A DNA stretch of 64,000 bases from Tissierella sp. P1 (GCF_002266425.1 NZ_NPMN01000009.1:62001-126000), one strand, 5' to 3'; positions 16,164-26,075 are shown, counted from the stretch's first letter. Translations and numbers: made by a program. The notes: generated by a model from the letters alone, not told the origin.

Positions 16164-19148
16164 ATGGAAAAAACAACTGGTAAAGACCAAAAAAAAGGCA
16201 GGCATAAATTATATAAAGTTATATGCTTGTCCTGTATTATTGCTTTATTGTTAAGCAATGTTTTCAGTGACTTAGTTCTAGCAATAAATGATAATCCTAA
16301 TGGTTCATCAGTATCAAATCAACTACCTATAGGAAAAATAGGGAATAGAGAAAAAATAGAGAGTAGTATATTTTCAAGAGAAATTACAGATGATTTATTA
16401 TCAATCAAATCACCTGAACCACCAGAGTCGGAATCTATTGACCAAAGTTCCCATGATGTAAGATCATTTGCCGCAAGGGAAAGCACCTACTCAATGTCTT
16501 ATCTAAAGACATTAAATTATACTGATTTAGTGAATTTGCTAGTTACTCTTAAATACAGTGATATTACAGACTTATTTCAATATAGCCAAGATGCATATGA
16601 ATTTTATTCTAATCAAAGTCGTATGGAAGCGCTTATTGATGCAATAAACCTTCGTGGGAGACAATATACAAGTACAGATAACAAAGGTATACCTACACTT
16701 TGTGAAGTAGTTAGAGCAGGTTTTTATTTAGGATTTTATAATAGCCAATTAAGTGAGCTTAATAGTAGAAACTATCATGATAAATGTTTACCTTCAATAG
16801 TTTCAGTTATGAATAATGCTAACTTCAAATTAGGTACAGCACAGCAGGATGATTTAGTATCTTCCATAGGTCTTCTTATGTGGAACGGCTCAACCAATGT
16901 AGATATAATCAACCGTACTATTTCTATATTTCAACAATTTCAATCAAATATAAATACCTATATAAATGATAATGCAAAAGGAACAGCTATTTATAATTTA
17001 GGTGGTGGTATAGAATATGACATTAATGAAGAACTTTATAATGGAGTTATACCATCAAAAACTATTTGGTATGGCAAAATTGATGATTTTATAACACAAG
17101 TATCTAATATAGCACTATTAGGAAACTTTAATTCAGATAATGGATGGCTTATAAATAATGGGCTATACTGGATGGGAACATTAGGTAAGGTTCATAGTAA
17201 TCCAAGTGAAGGAAATAGAGTCCTCACACAGGCAATGAGCTCCTATCCGTATTTAGGGGAACCGTATTTTCAAGCTGCTTCATCTATAGTAGATAATTAT
17301 GATGGATTAGATTATTATGGCAGAAGAATAGATATTAAAAAAATCACACAAGATGGAATAAATAAATACCTGCCTAAAAAATATACTTTTGATGATGATA
17401 AATTAATCATATATGCAGGAGATGATGTTACAATTGATAAAGTTAAAAGGTTATATTGGGCCTCACATGAAGTTAGAGCACAATTTTATAGAGCCATAGG
17501 AAGTGATACTCCACTTGAAGCCAATAATACTGATGAAGTGTTGATATGCTATATTTATAATAGTCCTTATGAGTATGGTATGAATAGATATTTGTTTGGA
17601 CTAGATACTAATAATGGTGGCATGTATATAGAGAGCTGGGGGTCCTTTTACACCTATGAAAGAACTCCTCAAGACAGCATATATACATTAGAAGAGTTAT
17701 TCCGCCATGAATTTACTCACTATTTACAAGGCAGGTATTTGGTTCCTGGTATGTGGGGAGAATCAGAGATTTATGATAATGAAAGATTAACATGGTTTGA
17801 AGAAGGTGGAGCTGAATGGTTTGCTGGTTCTACTCGTACTGATGGGATTGTTCCAAGAAAAACTATGGTATCCAATATTGGAAGAGTGGAAGACAGATAT
17901 TCCTTATTTAAAACTTTACATTCATCATATGATAGTGGCTTTACTTTTTATACCTATGGTTTTGTTGTTTATAATTATATGCATGAAAAGAATAGGGATA
18001 TGTTGAACAGTTTGAATAATGCTGTAAAGACAAATAATGTAAGGGAATATGATAACTTAATAAGCCAATATAGTAATGATAATCGATTAAATGCAGAATA
18101 TCAAAATCAAATGCAATATTTAGTAGATAATATAAATATTTACTATGTTCCCCTTGTAGCTGATGACTACTTAGAAACCCATACAAGAAAAGATCTAGAG
18201 TCAATATACTCAGATATAACTTCAGCTGCGGATCTGACAAATGTAACAATAACCCAATCACAATCAGAATTTTTTAAGACCTTTACATTACGTGGGACAT
18301 ATACAAAAGCAGAAACTCAAGGACCTATAGCAGATTGGAAATACATGGATTTAATGGCGAATGAATCTTTAAATACACTTGCATCTTATCCATGGAGTGG
18401 GTATGAAACAGTAGTATGCTATTTTACAAATTATAAAGTAAATTCATCAAATGAAGCAGAATTTGATGTAGTATTTCATGGAATATTCACAGGTGATGAG
18501 ACAACACAGGTAAACAATCCTCCAGTAGCAGAAGCAAATGGACCATATATTGCGATGAAAGGTGAGGAGATAAGCTTTAGTAGTATGAGCTCTAAAGATA
18601 GTGATGGGACTATAATATCATATCTATGGGATTTTGGAGATGGCAGTACAAGCGTAGAAGCAAATCCAAAATATACCTACTCGACAGCAGGTATATTTAC
18701 AGCAACTCTGACAGTAGTAGATGATAAAGGAGAAAGAAATACAGATGAAGCACAGGTAATAATTAATGAACCTGAAACTAATCCTAGTAATGGTATTACA
18801 TCTGAGGCTGAACCAAATGATATATTTGATAATGCAAATGGACCTATAATGACTGAACTTGCGGTTTCAGCGAGGTTTCAAGATGATGACAATGTAGATA
18901 TATACTATTTTGATGTAATCTCCAATGGACAGGTTGATATCAATGTAACACCAGATAGGGATTTAGGAATTAGCTGGATGCTTTATGAAGCATCAGATAT
19001 CATAAATTATGTAACGTATCCTACTTCAACGACAGGTGGAAGATTAACAGGTTCTTATGATGCAGCAGCAGGTAGATATTATCTTTATATATATAAATAT
19101 TCGGGAACAGGTTCATATACAATAGATGTTAACGGACCTCTTAAATAG
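16164..19148 (+). CDS. Secreted M9 collagenase with PKD and PPC domains
   Basis: This is a microbial collagenase of the ColG/ColH type that should cut native collagen outside the cell and release peptides for fermentation. A basic N-terminus plus hydrophobic segment (about 17-37) is the signal peptide. The helical activator domain covers about 100-380, and the gluzincin peptidase follows with HEFTH at 515-519 and WFEEGGAEWFAGS at 544-554, which supplies the third zinc-ligand glutamate. Then comes one PKD domain (about 790-870; LWDFGDGS) and one bacterial pre-peptidase C-terminal (collagen-binding-like) domain (about 885-994). The 994-residue length and domain order match clostridial collagenases. 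The gene stands alone after a long gap; its SD is AAAGGAGAGG. Confidence 0.93.
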   Translation: MEKTTGKDQKKGRHKLYKVICLSCIIALLLSNVFSDLVLAINDNPNGSSVSNQLPIGKIGNREKIESSIFSREITDDLLSIKSPEPPESESIDQSSHDVRSFAARESTYSMSYLKTLNYTDLVNLLVTLKYSDITDLFQYSQDAYEFYSNQSRMEALIDAINLRGRQYTSTDNKGIPTLCEVVRAGFYLGFYNSQLSELNSRNYHDKCLPSIVSVMNNANFKLGTAQQDDLVSSIGLLMWNGSTNVDIINRTISIFQQFQSNINTYINDNAKGTAIYNLGGGIEYDINEELYNGVIPSKTIWYGKIDDFITQVSNIALLGNFNSDNGWLINNGLYWMGTLGKVHSNPSEGNRVLTQAMSSYPYLGEPYFQAASSIVDNYDGLDYYGRRIDIKKITQDGINKYLPKKYTFDDDKLIIYAGDDVTIDKVKRLYWASHEVRAQFYRAIGSDTPLEANNTDEVLICYIYNSPYEYGMNRYLFGLDTNNGGMYIESWGSFYTYERTPQDSIYTLEELFRHEFTHYLQGRYLVPGMWGESEIYDNERLTWFEEGGAEWFAGSTRTDGIVPRKTMVSNIGRVEDRYSLFKTLHSSYDSGFTFYTYGFVVYNYMHEKNRDMLNSLNNAVKTNNVREYDNLISQYSNDNRLNAEYQNQMQYLVDNINIYYVPLVADDYLETHTRKDLESIYSDITSAADLTNVTITQSQSEFFKTFTLRGTYTKAETQGPIADWKYMDLMANESLNTLASYPWSGYETVVCYFTNYKVNSSNEAEFDVVFHGIFTGDETTQVNNPPVAEANGPYIAMKGEEISFSSMSSKDSDGTIISYLWDFGDGSTSVEANPKYTYSTAGIFTATLTVVDDKGERNTDEAQVIINEPETNPSNGITSEAEPNDIFDNANGPIMTELAVSARFQDDDNVDIYYFDVISNGQVDINVTPDRDLGISWMLYEASDIINYVTYPTSTTGGRLTGSYDAAAGRYYLYIYKYSGTGSYTIDVNGPLK

Positions 19149-19234
19149 ACTATAGACTAAATGTCTCTTTATGCAATCAAAAAATAAGGATTATAAAAAA
19201 TTACTCAACTAATACTGTAATATCAATTATTTAG

Positions 19235-19263
19235 TTGACTAAATATTTGAGTTAGAGTATAAT
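19235..19263 (+). promoter_or_regulatory. SigA-type promoter of the metG T-box transcript
   Basis: TTGACT (19235-19240) and TATAAT (19258-19263) with a 17-bp spacer lie just upstream of the T-box leader. Confidence 0.8.
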
Positions 19264-19339
19264 ATATTATCAAATAAGAAAAGATATACTAAAAGGAAAT
19301 TAGACTAATTAGATATTAAGTTTGACTGTTGAGTAAAAT

Positions 19340-19600
19340 CATGTTAAAGGTGTGGAAGGGAAGAGTAGGACTAAGATTATTCTACAGAGAGCTGGGTTGG
19401 GTGAAAGCCAGTGATTAAGATTATTCCGAAGATGACCCCAGAACTTTACAGCCGAAGATTTTAGGCTGTAACGGAAGCAGCCGTTACACTGCAAGGTTTT
19501 ATTATAACCTAGTGAGATTTAAATCGTAAGATTTAGATAAATTAGAGTGGTACCGCGAAGATAACCTTCGTCTCTATACAGAGATGAGGGTTTTTTTATG
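19340..19600 (+). promoter_or_regulatory. T-box leader of metG
   Basis: The canonical T-box sequence GAGTGGTACCGCG lies near 19546-19558, followed by a terminator (about 19563-19597; AACCTTC and TCTC pairing with GAGA and GAGGGTT, then seven T). TGGT in the motif fits a tRNA with discriminator A, as in tRNA-Met. The upstream Stem I region contains CCGAAGATGACC, where ATG (19432-19434) is the probable Met specifier. It should allow transcription of metG when uncharged tRNA-Met builds up. The specifier assignment relies partly on the downstream gene. Confidence 0.85.
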
Positions 19601-19721
19601 ACCTAACACAACGAACGATAGGTCCTAACGGACACCACTGAATAATACCCTACGGGGTAGATAGAGGTAGCGAGTAAATAGATTTGAGTTGCGAGACTGC
19701 GGGAATTAAACAAATAAAAAA

Positions 19722-19830
19722 CAATGTACAATTCACAGTTCACAATTGTTAGGGTCTAGCTGTTGGGTCTTTTTTTGCGACCTGCGGTCGCTGGCTTAAT
19801 TATGCACTGTGCATCGTGAATTGTGCATTG
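19722..19830. repeat. Dispersed palindromic element, copy 1 (upstream of metG)
   Basis: The left arm starts CAATGTACAATTCAC and the right arm ends GTGAATTGTGCATTG. The core has GGGTCTAGCT, a run of T, and a GCGACC/GGTCGC hairpin. It ends 9 nt before the metG ribosome site. Forward orientation as defined by the core T run. Confidence 0.8.
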
Positions 19831-19851
19831 AATAAACGGGAGGTAATAAAG

Positions 19852-21801
19852 ATGAAAAAATATTATTTAACTACACCAATCTATTATCCATCTGATAATC
19901 TGCATATAGGTCATACTTATACTACAGTGGCAGCAGATGCGATAAAGAAGTTTAAAAAAATGCAAGGTTATGATGTATACTTTGTAACAGGTTCAGATGA
20001 ACATGGTCAAAAGATTCAGGAAAAGGCTAAAGAAAGTGGAGTTACACCAAAAGCTTATGTAGATAAAATAGTAGCAGATATAAAATCACTATGGAAGACT
20101 TTGGAGATAGACTACGATACTTTCATAAGAACTACAGACCCTCATCATGAAAAAGCAGTTCAAGAAATATTTACAAAACTATATGAAAAAGGTGAAATAT
20201 ATAAATCAAAGTATGAAGGACATTATTGTACTCCATGTGAGGCATTTTGGTCAGAATCTCAGTTAGTAGATGGAAAGTGTCCAGATTGTGGTAGAGAGGT
20301 TCATCTTGCAGAGGAGGAAGCATATTTCTTTAAACTTTCAGAATATAGGGATAAACTATTAGCGTTTTACGATGAAAATCCTGAATTCATTCAACCTGAA
20401 TCAAGGAAAAATGAGATGGTGAACAATTTCTTAAAAGATGGTTTGGAAGATTTATGTGTATCCAGAACTAGCTTTGATTGGGGGATTAAGGTTCCATTTG
20501 ACCCATCTCATGTAGTGTATGTATGGATAGATGCGTTATCATGTTATATTACAGCTTTAGGGTATGGCAGTGATGACAATAAGAACTTTAAAGACTTCTG
20601 GCCTGCAAATGTACATTTAGTAGGTAAGGAGATAGTGAGATTCCATACTATAATTTGGCCAGCACTTTTAATGGCAATGGAGTTAGAATTACCAAAAAAG
20701 GTATTTGGTCATGGTTGGATATTATTTGAAGACGATAAGATGTCTAAATCAAAGGGAAATGTAATATATCCAGAGCCAATAATTGAATTATATGGCATAG
20801 ATGCCTTCAAATACTTTCTTCTTCGAGAATTTTCATTTGGTCAAGACGGCTCTTTCCATAGAGATAAATTCTTACAAAGACTAAATTCAGATTTGGCAAA
20901 TGATTTAGGAAATCTAGTTAGTAGGACAGTTACTATGATTGAAAAATATAATGAAGGGATAATTCCTTCTCCAGTTAAGGAAGGAGAATTTGATAATTCT
21001 CTAAAAGAAACCGGAATAAATGCAGCTGCTAAAGTAGAAGAATATATGGAGAAATTAAACTTCTCTAATGCTTTAGAAGAAATATGGAAGTTGATTAGAA
21101 GAACCAATAAATATGTAGATGAAACTGCCCCATGGATATTAGCAAAGGAAGAAGATAAAGAAAGATTAGATACAGTATTATATAATTTAGCAGAAAGTTT
21201 AAGAATAGTATCTATACTGATTAAACCATTTATGGAAAAAACTTCAGTAGAGATAAGAAAGCAACTTGGATTAAAGAATGAAGTATCATGGGATGATACG
21301 AAGGTCTGGGGAATACTAGAAGTAGGTACAACAGTGGAAAGAGGAAATATTATATTCCCAAGACTTGAAATAGAAAAGGAATTAGTTAAGCTAAATGATG
21401 CAAACCAAAAGCTCATAGATTCAAGAAACAAAGGAAAGAAGGCTGATAAAGTGGAAGAAGTAAAAGAAAAAGTAGAAGAAATTACAATAGATGATTTTGA
21501 TAAAGTAAAATTAAAAGTAGCAGAAGTTATATCTTGTGAAGATCACCCTAAGGCTGATAAACTCTATGTATTGCAATTAAAATTAGGTGAGGAACAACGT
21601 CAAGTAGTATCAGGTATAAAAGAATATTATTCACCTGAAGATTTAGTGGGTAAAAAGGTAGTAGTAGTCACAAACTTAAAACCTGTGAAATTAAGAGGTG
21701 TAGAATCTAAAGGAATGATATTAGCTGCAGAGGATAGTACTGGTAAACTTAGCTTAGTATCAACTTTAGAAGATCTACAATCAGGTGCTACAATATCATA
21801 A
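19852..21801 (+). CDS. metG: Methionyl-tRNA synthetase
   Basis: MetG charges tRNA-Met with methionine. The class I signature is complete: HIGH (in NLHIGHTYT) and KMSKSKGN, with a connective domain holding CTPC and CPDCGRE cysteine pairs for zinc. A C-terminal EMAP/Trbp111-type tRNA-binding domain (about 545-649; VKLKVAEVISCEDHPKADKL) is present, giving the dimeric long form of 649 residues. I chose ATG 19852, preceded by GGGAGG; an upstream in-frame ATG at 19816 lies inside the palindromic repeat. It is controlled by the T-box and followed 12 nt later by tatD, the conserved Firmicute order. Confidence 0.96.
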   Translation: MKKYYLTTPIYYPSDNLHIGHTYTTVAADAIKKFKKMQGYDVYFVTGSDEHGQKIQEKAKESGVTPKAYVDKIVADIKSLWKTLEIDYDTFIRTTDPHHEKAVQEIFTKLYEKGEIYKSKYEGHYCTPCEAFWSESQLVDGKCPDCGREVHLAEEEAYFFKLSEYRDKLLAFYDENPEFIQPESRKNEMVNNFLKDGLEDLCVSRTSFDWGIKVPFDPSHVVYVWIDALSCYITALGYGSDDNKNFKDFWPANVHLVGKEIVRFHTIIWPALLMAMELELPKKVFGHGWILFEDDKMSKSKGNVIYPEPIIELYGIDAFKYFLLREFSFGQDGSFHRDKFLQRLNSDLANDLGNLVSRTVTMIEKYNEGIIPSPVKEGEFDNSLKETGINAAAKVEEYMEKLNFSNALEEIWKLIRRTNKYVDETAPWILAKEEDKERLDTVLYNLAESLRIVSILIKPFMEKTSVEIRKQLGLKNEVSWDDTKVWGILEVGTTVERGNIIFPRLEIEKELVKLNDANQKLIDSRNKGKKADKVEEVKEKVEEITIDDFDKVKLKVAEVISCEDHPKADKLYVLQLKLGEEQRQVVSGIKEYYSPEDLVGKKVVVVTNLKPVKLRGVESKGMILAAEDSTGKLSLVSTLEDLQSGATIS

Positions 21802-21813
21802 GGAGAAATAATT

Positions 21814-22581
21814 ATGCTTATAGATAGTCATGCACATCTCGATGATAGAAGATTTGATAATGATAGAGATATGCTAATTAAAAACTTAAAAAACAATGGA
21901 ATAGAAATGGTTATAAACATAGGGGCAGATTTACAATCTAGTATTGCCTCGGTGTCTTTAACTGAAAAGTATGATAATATATATGCGGCAGTTGGTATAC
22001 ATCCTCACTCTGCAAAAGAAATGGATAACTCGACTATTGAGATATTAAGAGCCTTTGCTAAAAGAGATAAAGTAGTAGCTATAGGGGAAATAGGATTAGA
22101 TTTTTACTATGATAATTCTCCTAGAGATATACAAAGAAAGTGGTTTAAGGAACAAATTAATCTTGCAAAGGAAGTAGGCTTGCCAGTAGTTATTCATACT
22201 AGAGATGCTGCGGAGGAAACCTTTAATATATTAAAGGAAGCTCAGGACGGAACTTTAAGGGGAGTATTACATTGCTATTCTGGCAGTGCTGAAATGGCAG
22301 CAGAATATATAAAAATGGGATTTTATATATCCCTAGCTGGGCCGGTTACATTTAAAAACGCTAGGGTAAGTAGGGAAGTAGCTAAAGTAGTTCCATTAGA
22401 TAAACTCCTTGTAGAAACAGACTGCCCATATTTAACTCCTGAGCCTTATAGAGGGAAAAGAAACGAACCAATATTTGTAAAATATGTAGCAGGAACCATA
22501 GCAGAAGCCAAAGGAATATCATTTGAAGAGTTGGCAAAGGCTACAAATAGAAACACTAAGGAATTATTTAAAATTCGTTGA
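21814..22581 (+). CDS. tatD: TatD-family metal-dependent DNase
   Basis: This is a TIM-barrel hydrolase of the TatD/YabD family, with 3'-5' exonuclease or deoxyribonuclease activity in studied members. DSHAHLDD supplies the first metal histidines, GEIGLDF the bridging glutamate, HTRDA and HCYSG further histidines, and ETDCPYLTP the catalytic aspartate. At 255 residues it is complete. It directly follows metG and precedes rnmV, as in Bacillus. Its cellular role in this neighbourhood is not established. Confidence 0.93.
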   Translation: MLIDSHAHLDDRRFDNDRDMLIKNLKNNGIEMVINIGADLQSSIASVSLTEKYDNIYAAVGIHPHSAKEMDNSTIEILRAFAKRDKVVAIGEIGLDFYYDNSPRDIQRKWFKEQINLAKEVGLPVVIHTRDAAEETFNILKEAQDGTLRGVLHCYSGSAEMAAEYIKMGFYISLAGPVTFKNARVSREVAKVVPLDKLLVETDCPYLTPEPYRGKRNEPIFVKYVAGTIAEAKGISFEELAKATNRNTKELFKIR

Positions 22582-22595
22582 ATCTTAAATAATTC

Positions 22596-22709
22596 AAATG
22601 CACAATTCACAGTTCACAATGCACAATTGTTGGGGAATGTTTTTGGGGTTTTTTGACCATAGTTTACTACTTTCATAATTGTGAACCGTGAATTGTTAAT
22701 TGTGAACTG
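22596..22709. repeat. Dispersed palindromic element, copy 2 (tatD-rnmV gap)
   Basis: The arms are ATGCACAATTCACAGTTCAC and GTGAATTGTTAATTGTGAAC. The core (GGGGTTTTTTGACC) is degenerate and has lost the GCGACC hairpin. It starts about 15 nt after the tatD stop and ends just before the rnmV ribosome site. Confidence 0.7.
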
Positions 22710-22727
22710 ATTAAAGGGGTTGTTATA

Positions 22728-23276
22728 TTGATAAAGGAAGTAATAGTAGTAGAGGGAAAAGATGATATTACTGTTGTCAAAGCAGCATTAGATGCAGAAG
22801 TTATCGCAACAGGTGGTTTTGGATATAAGAAAGAATTTATTAAGACTCTTAAAAACATAGCAGAAAAAAGAGGAGTTATTATCTTAACAGATCCAGATTA
22901 TGCTGGAGAACAAATTAGAAGGGACTTATCCAAACATATTAAAAATTGTAAACACGCATTTTTGCCTCAAGGAAAAGCTTTGAAAAAGGGAGATATAGGA
23001 GTAGAAAATGCAAATAAGGAAGATATTATTGAGGCAATCCTAAAAGCAAGGCCAAGTAGTATAGAAAGAAAAGAGGAGTTTACAAAGGAAGAGATAACGG
23101 CCCTTGGATTAGCGGGTGGACCAAAGTCAAGGGAGAAAAGAGAAAAATTGGGAGAGATATTAGGTATTGGATATGCAAATTCTAAACAATTTCTTAATAG
23201 GTTAAATAACTTTGGAGTAACTAGGGAAGAGTTTGGGAAAGCTTTGGAAAGGATTGAAGAAAAATATGGAAGATAA
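22728..23276 (+). CDS. rnmV: Ribonuclease M5
   Basis: RnmV matures 5S rRNA from its precursor in low-GC Gram-positives. The N-terminal Toprim domain has VVEGKDD (about residues 5-11) and TDPDYAGEQIRR, which hold the catalytic glutamate and aspartates. The C-terminal RNA-binding part has GLAGGPKSREKRE and ends near NFGVTREEF. At 182 residues it matches the family. The start is TTG at 22728 after AAAGGGG. The 3' end overlaps rsmA, a conserved coupling in Firmicutes. Confidence 0.94.
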   Translation: MIKEVIVVEGKDDITVVKAALDAEVIATGGFGYKKEFIKTLKNIAEKRGVIILTDPDYAGEQIRRDLSKHIKNCKHAFLPQGKALKKGDIGVENANKEDIIEAILKARPSSIERKEEFTKEEITALGLAGGPKSREKREKLGEILGIGYANSKQFLNRLNNFGVTREEFGKALERIEEKYGR

Positions 23277-24132
23277 AAGGCTTTATTCTCCTAAGTATGT
23301 AAAGGAAATTCTAGAAAGATATGGATTTAAATTTTCAAAATCTCTAGGGCAAAACTTTCTAATAGATGGTAATATTGTGCGAAAAATAGTAGATGAGGGA
23401 GATATTACATCAGAAGATTATATAATAGAGATAGGTCCTGGCATGGGGACGTTAACTGAGGAATTAGCCCTAAGGGCAAAGAAGGTTGTAGCCATTGAGA
23501 TAGATGATACTTTATTGCCGATATTAGATGAAACTCTTGGAAAATATGATAATGTAGAAGTAATACATGGAGATGTATTAAAAATTGATATAGAAAAGTT
23601 AATAGAAGAAAATCTAAGTGGTGGTCCTGTAAAAGTAGTAGCAAATTTACCTTATTATGTGACTACGCCAATAATAGCAAAGCTAATAGAAGATAATTTA
23701 AATCTCGAGTCAATTATAGTCATGGTTCAAAAGGAAGTAGCCGAAAGGATGGAGGCTGGTCCGGGAGGAAAAGAATATGGAAGTCTTTCTGTATTTGTCA
23801 ATTTTTATAGTAAACCAGAAATAGTTGTAAAAGTACCAAAGACCGTTTTTATGCCTCAGCCTAAGATAGATTCAGCCGTTATAAAGCTTGAAATAAAAAA
23901 GGAACTACCAGATGTGGATAAGGACAAATTTTTTAAAATAGTTAAAGCTGCTTTCTCAAAAAGAAGAAAAACCATATTAAATTCATTATCTACCTATGGA
24001 TTTAATATTGAAAAGGAAACTATAAAAGAAGCTCTAGAGAAGCTAAATATCAATGTTGATACAAGAGCAGAAAACTTATCTGTAGAAGATTTTATAAAGA
24101 TTAGTAAAACATTGCCCCCATTAGACATATAA
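23266..24132 (+). CDS. rsmA: 16S rRNA dimethyladenosine transferase
   Basis: RsmA (KsgA) dimethylates two adjacent adenosines in helix 45 of 16S rRNA. SLGQNFLID opens the domain, IGPGMGTLTEEL is the SAM-binding loop, and NLPYYVTTPI is the NLPY catalytic motif; VFMPQPKIDSAV marks the C-terminal end of the catalytic region. The protein is 288 residues from ATG 23266 (MEDKRLYSPKY); an in-frame ATG 33 nt earlier would add a lysine-rich tail without support. It overlaps rnmV by 11 nt. Confidence 0.95.
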   Translation: MEDKRLYSPKYVKEILERYGFKFSKSLGQNFLIDGNIVRKIVDEGDITSEDYIIEIGPGMGTLTEELALRAKKVVAIEIDDTLLPILDETLGKYDNVEVIHGDVLKIDIEKLIEENLSGGPVKVVANLPYYVTTPIIAKLIEDNLNLESIIVMVQKEVAERMEAGPGGKEYGSLSVFVNFYSKPEIVVKVPKTVFMPQPKIDSAVIKLEIKKELPDVDKDKFFKIVKAAFSKRRKTILNSLSTYGFNIEKETIKEALEKLNINVDTRAENLSVEDFIKISKTLPPLDI

Positions 24133-24162
24133 TTAAATAAAGTGTAAAAAGGGGGTAAAATT

Positions 24163-25641
24163 ATGCCGTCATCATTAGCATATACAAGGAAGTTTATAAT
24201 ACTGAAGAAAGAACTTTCTACCATGGCTGGAAGAAACCCAAAGGGGCATTGCAAACTAGAGATAAAGGGTCCTAGAGGAATTGTCACAGTAAATATTGAA
24301 AATGCAGAAGTAGATAATTTCTATAATGTTGTATTTATCTCTAAGGATAAATCACATTCAGTTTGGGAATTAGGAAAGATATTTACAGATGATATAGGAA
24401 GAGGAAAAGGAGAATATACCTTTATACAGAGAGAATTAGAATCTAAGAACTTTCAAACAGATAAAATATCTGGTATTCTAGTAATGCGAGAGGGGGAGGT
24501 ACTTCTTGGAGGGTATTTGGATAAAGAAGATGGCACAATTGAGAGATACATAGAATCCGTACCTTTTAAATCTCATATTCAATCTATATCTGAGCCAGCA
24601 ACAGAGATAGAACAACATATAAAAGGATTAGCAATAGAAGAATTAGCTAAAGAAGTAATCGAGCCAGAAGAAGTACAAGAAATAAGCATACAAGAAGAAG
24701 TACAAGAAAGAATAAAAGAAGAAGAAACTAAAGAAGTAGAAAGTCCAGAGGAAATACAAGATGTGAAGATCCAAGAAGTTGAAAAGCCAGAGGAATTACA
24801 AGAGGCAGAGATCCAAGAAGTTGAAAAACTAGAGGAAGTGCAAGAAATAGAAATGCAGGAAATTAAACCAGTTGAAGAACCTATAAAGATAGGATCTACA
24901 CATGAGTCTATATATAATGTACCTGCATACGAGCAAGCGTATGAGGTACCAGTATATAATCCAGCATATGATATACCAGCTACTGAGCCTATAATAGAGA
25001 AACAAGATGTTGAGGTCGTACAACATGAATTATCAGAGGATATACCTTTAGAAGAAAACATAGAAGTAAAAAATGAAGATTATATTCAAGAGAATTCCGA
25101 TGTTAAGTTTGATTTAGAAGATTTAGATGAAGAATCAATGGAACCAGATTATAAGACATTAGACTATATAAGAAAATTAAACCAAAAAAATCAAACAACT
25201 AATTATGTATTGAGTATTTTAAGGTTTTTCCCTTATATTGATCCTTTTAAATATAACCTAAAAGGATATAATTGGTGGATAGTAGAATTAGATAAAGAAA
25301 ATGAATATAGAGCTTTTCTTCCATATTTTTCATACATTATTGGAGGAAATAATAAAGAACCCTATAACAATACTACTACTACTACTACTACTACTTGCAA
25401 TCAACTGATGAGTAAGTATGGACATTATTTATTTGGACTATATAATGAAGGAGAAACTGTTAAATACTTCGTATATGGGATACCAGGTGAGTTTACTACA
25501 GATGAGCATCCATACAGAGGAGCTAATGGATTCAATACTTGGTACCAAGGATTACATGTAGAAGGATATTGGATTATATATATAGATCCAATGACTGGAA
25601 GACCCGTGCATCCTGTAACTCCAATGATGCCAACGGATTAA
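24163..25641 (+). CDS. Large low-complexity protein of unknown function
   Basis: I do not recognise a named function. The N-terminal domain (about 1-135) opens YTRKFIILKKE and continues with a compact beta-rich fold; similar N-termini occur, as I recall, in uncharacterised clostridial proteins. The middle (about 160-250) is repeats of short Glu- and Val-rich units around EVQE and EEIQ. A Tyr/Pro segment follows (about 248-270; YEVPVYNPAYDIPA). A C-terminal globular domain (about 330-492) is rich in Trp and Tyr and is interrupted by eight threonines encoded by a pure ACT repeat. No signal peptide or membrane helix is seen. It follows rsmA by 30 nt with AAGGGGG as ribosome site, and precedes arsR. 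A sporulation or coat role is conceivable but not shown. Confidence 0.65.
   Translation: MPSSLAYTRKFIILKKELSTMAGRNPKGHCKLEIKGPRGIVTVNIENAEVDNFYNVVFISKDKSHSVWELGKIFTDDIGRGKGEYTFIQRELESKNFQTDKISGILVMREGEVLLGGYLDKEDGTIERYIESVPFKSHIQSISEPATEIEQHIKGLAIEELAKEVIEPEEVQEISIQEEVQERIKEEETKEVESPEEIQDVKIQEVEKPEELQEAEIQEVEKLEEVQEIEMQEIKPVEEPIKIGSTHESIYNVPAYEQAYEVPVYNPAYDIPATEPIIEKQDVEVVQHELSEDIPLEENIEVKNEDYIQENSDVKFDLEDLDEESMEPDYKTLDYIRKLNQKNQTTNYVLSILRFFPYIDPFKYNLKGYNWWIVELDKENEYRAFLPYFSYIIGGNNKEPYNNTTTTTTTTCNQLMSKYGHYLFGLYNEGETVKYFVYGIPGEFTTDEHPYRGANGFNTWYQGLHVEGYWIIYIDPMTGRPVHPVTPMMPTD
25372..25395 (+). repeat. In-frame ACT trinucleotide repeat (8 units)
   Basis: Eight pure ACT units encode eight threonines within the C-terminal domain of the unknown protein. 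Slippage would change length without breaking the frame. Confidence 0.85.
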
Positions 25642-25664
25642 AATTAAGATAATGGGAGGCTAAA

Positions 25665-26033
25665 ATGATGAAAGAAACAAAAGATAAGCTAGTATGTGTA
25701 GGTCATCTATCAGATGAAATATCGCTTAAAAATCTAAAGAAAAATTTAAATAGTGAGGAAGAAATATATCTTTTATCTAATATGTTTAAGGCATTATCAG
25801 ATCCTACCAGATTAAAAATCATTTATGTCTTATCCAAGTCATCTTTATGTGTATGTGATATTGCTAATATACTTGAAATGACCCAATCAGCTATATCTCA
25901 TCAGTTGAGGATTTTAAGAGATATGAAATTGGTCAAGTTTAAAAAGGAAGGTAAACTTGTTATCTATTCATTAGATGATGAACATGTGTTGGAGCTGTTT
26001 GAACAAGGATTAAATCACGTGAAACATAAATAA
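25665..26033 (+). CDS. ArsR/SmtB-family metal-responsive repressor
   Basis: This is a winged-helix repressor. LSDPTRLKIIYVLS begins the DNA-binding domain, SSLCVCDIANIL holds the CVCD metal-thiol motif on the alpha-3 helix, and TQSAISHQLRILRDM is the recognition helix. The N-terminal extension contains another cysteine (KLVCVGHL), as in CadC-type sensors of soft metals such as Cd, Pb or Zn. At 122 residues it is normal. No efflux pump gene is adjacent, so its target is unclear; it may control itself or a distant transporter. The start could be either of two successive ATGs (25665 or 25668). Confidence 0.85.
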   Translation: MMKETKDKLVCVGHLSDEISLKNLKKNLNSEEEIYLLSNMFKALSDPTRLKIIYVLSKSSLCVCDIANILEMTQSAISHQLRILRDMKLVKFKKEGKLVIYSLDDEHVLELFEQGLNHVKHK

Positions 26034-26075
26034 CGCCCACGGGGCCCTCTTAGGAGGGAATCTGTGGGTTCAATT
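26034..26075. terminator. Possible terminator after arsR
   Basis: CCCAC pairs with GTGGG around an inner CCCTC/GAGGG stem near 26037-26070. The T run is weak on the plus strand. It overlaps the end of the converging comFB gene. Confidence 0.4.

Noticed and set aside
19770..19800. GCGACC/GGTCGC hairpin of the palindromic elements as an intrinsic terminator
   Set aside because: The T run precedes the stem rather than following it, and on the other strand the stem is followed by A, so neither orientation fits a terminator.
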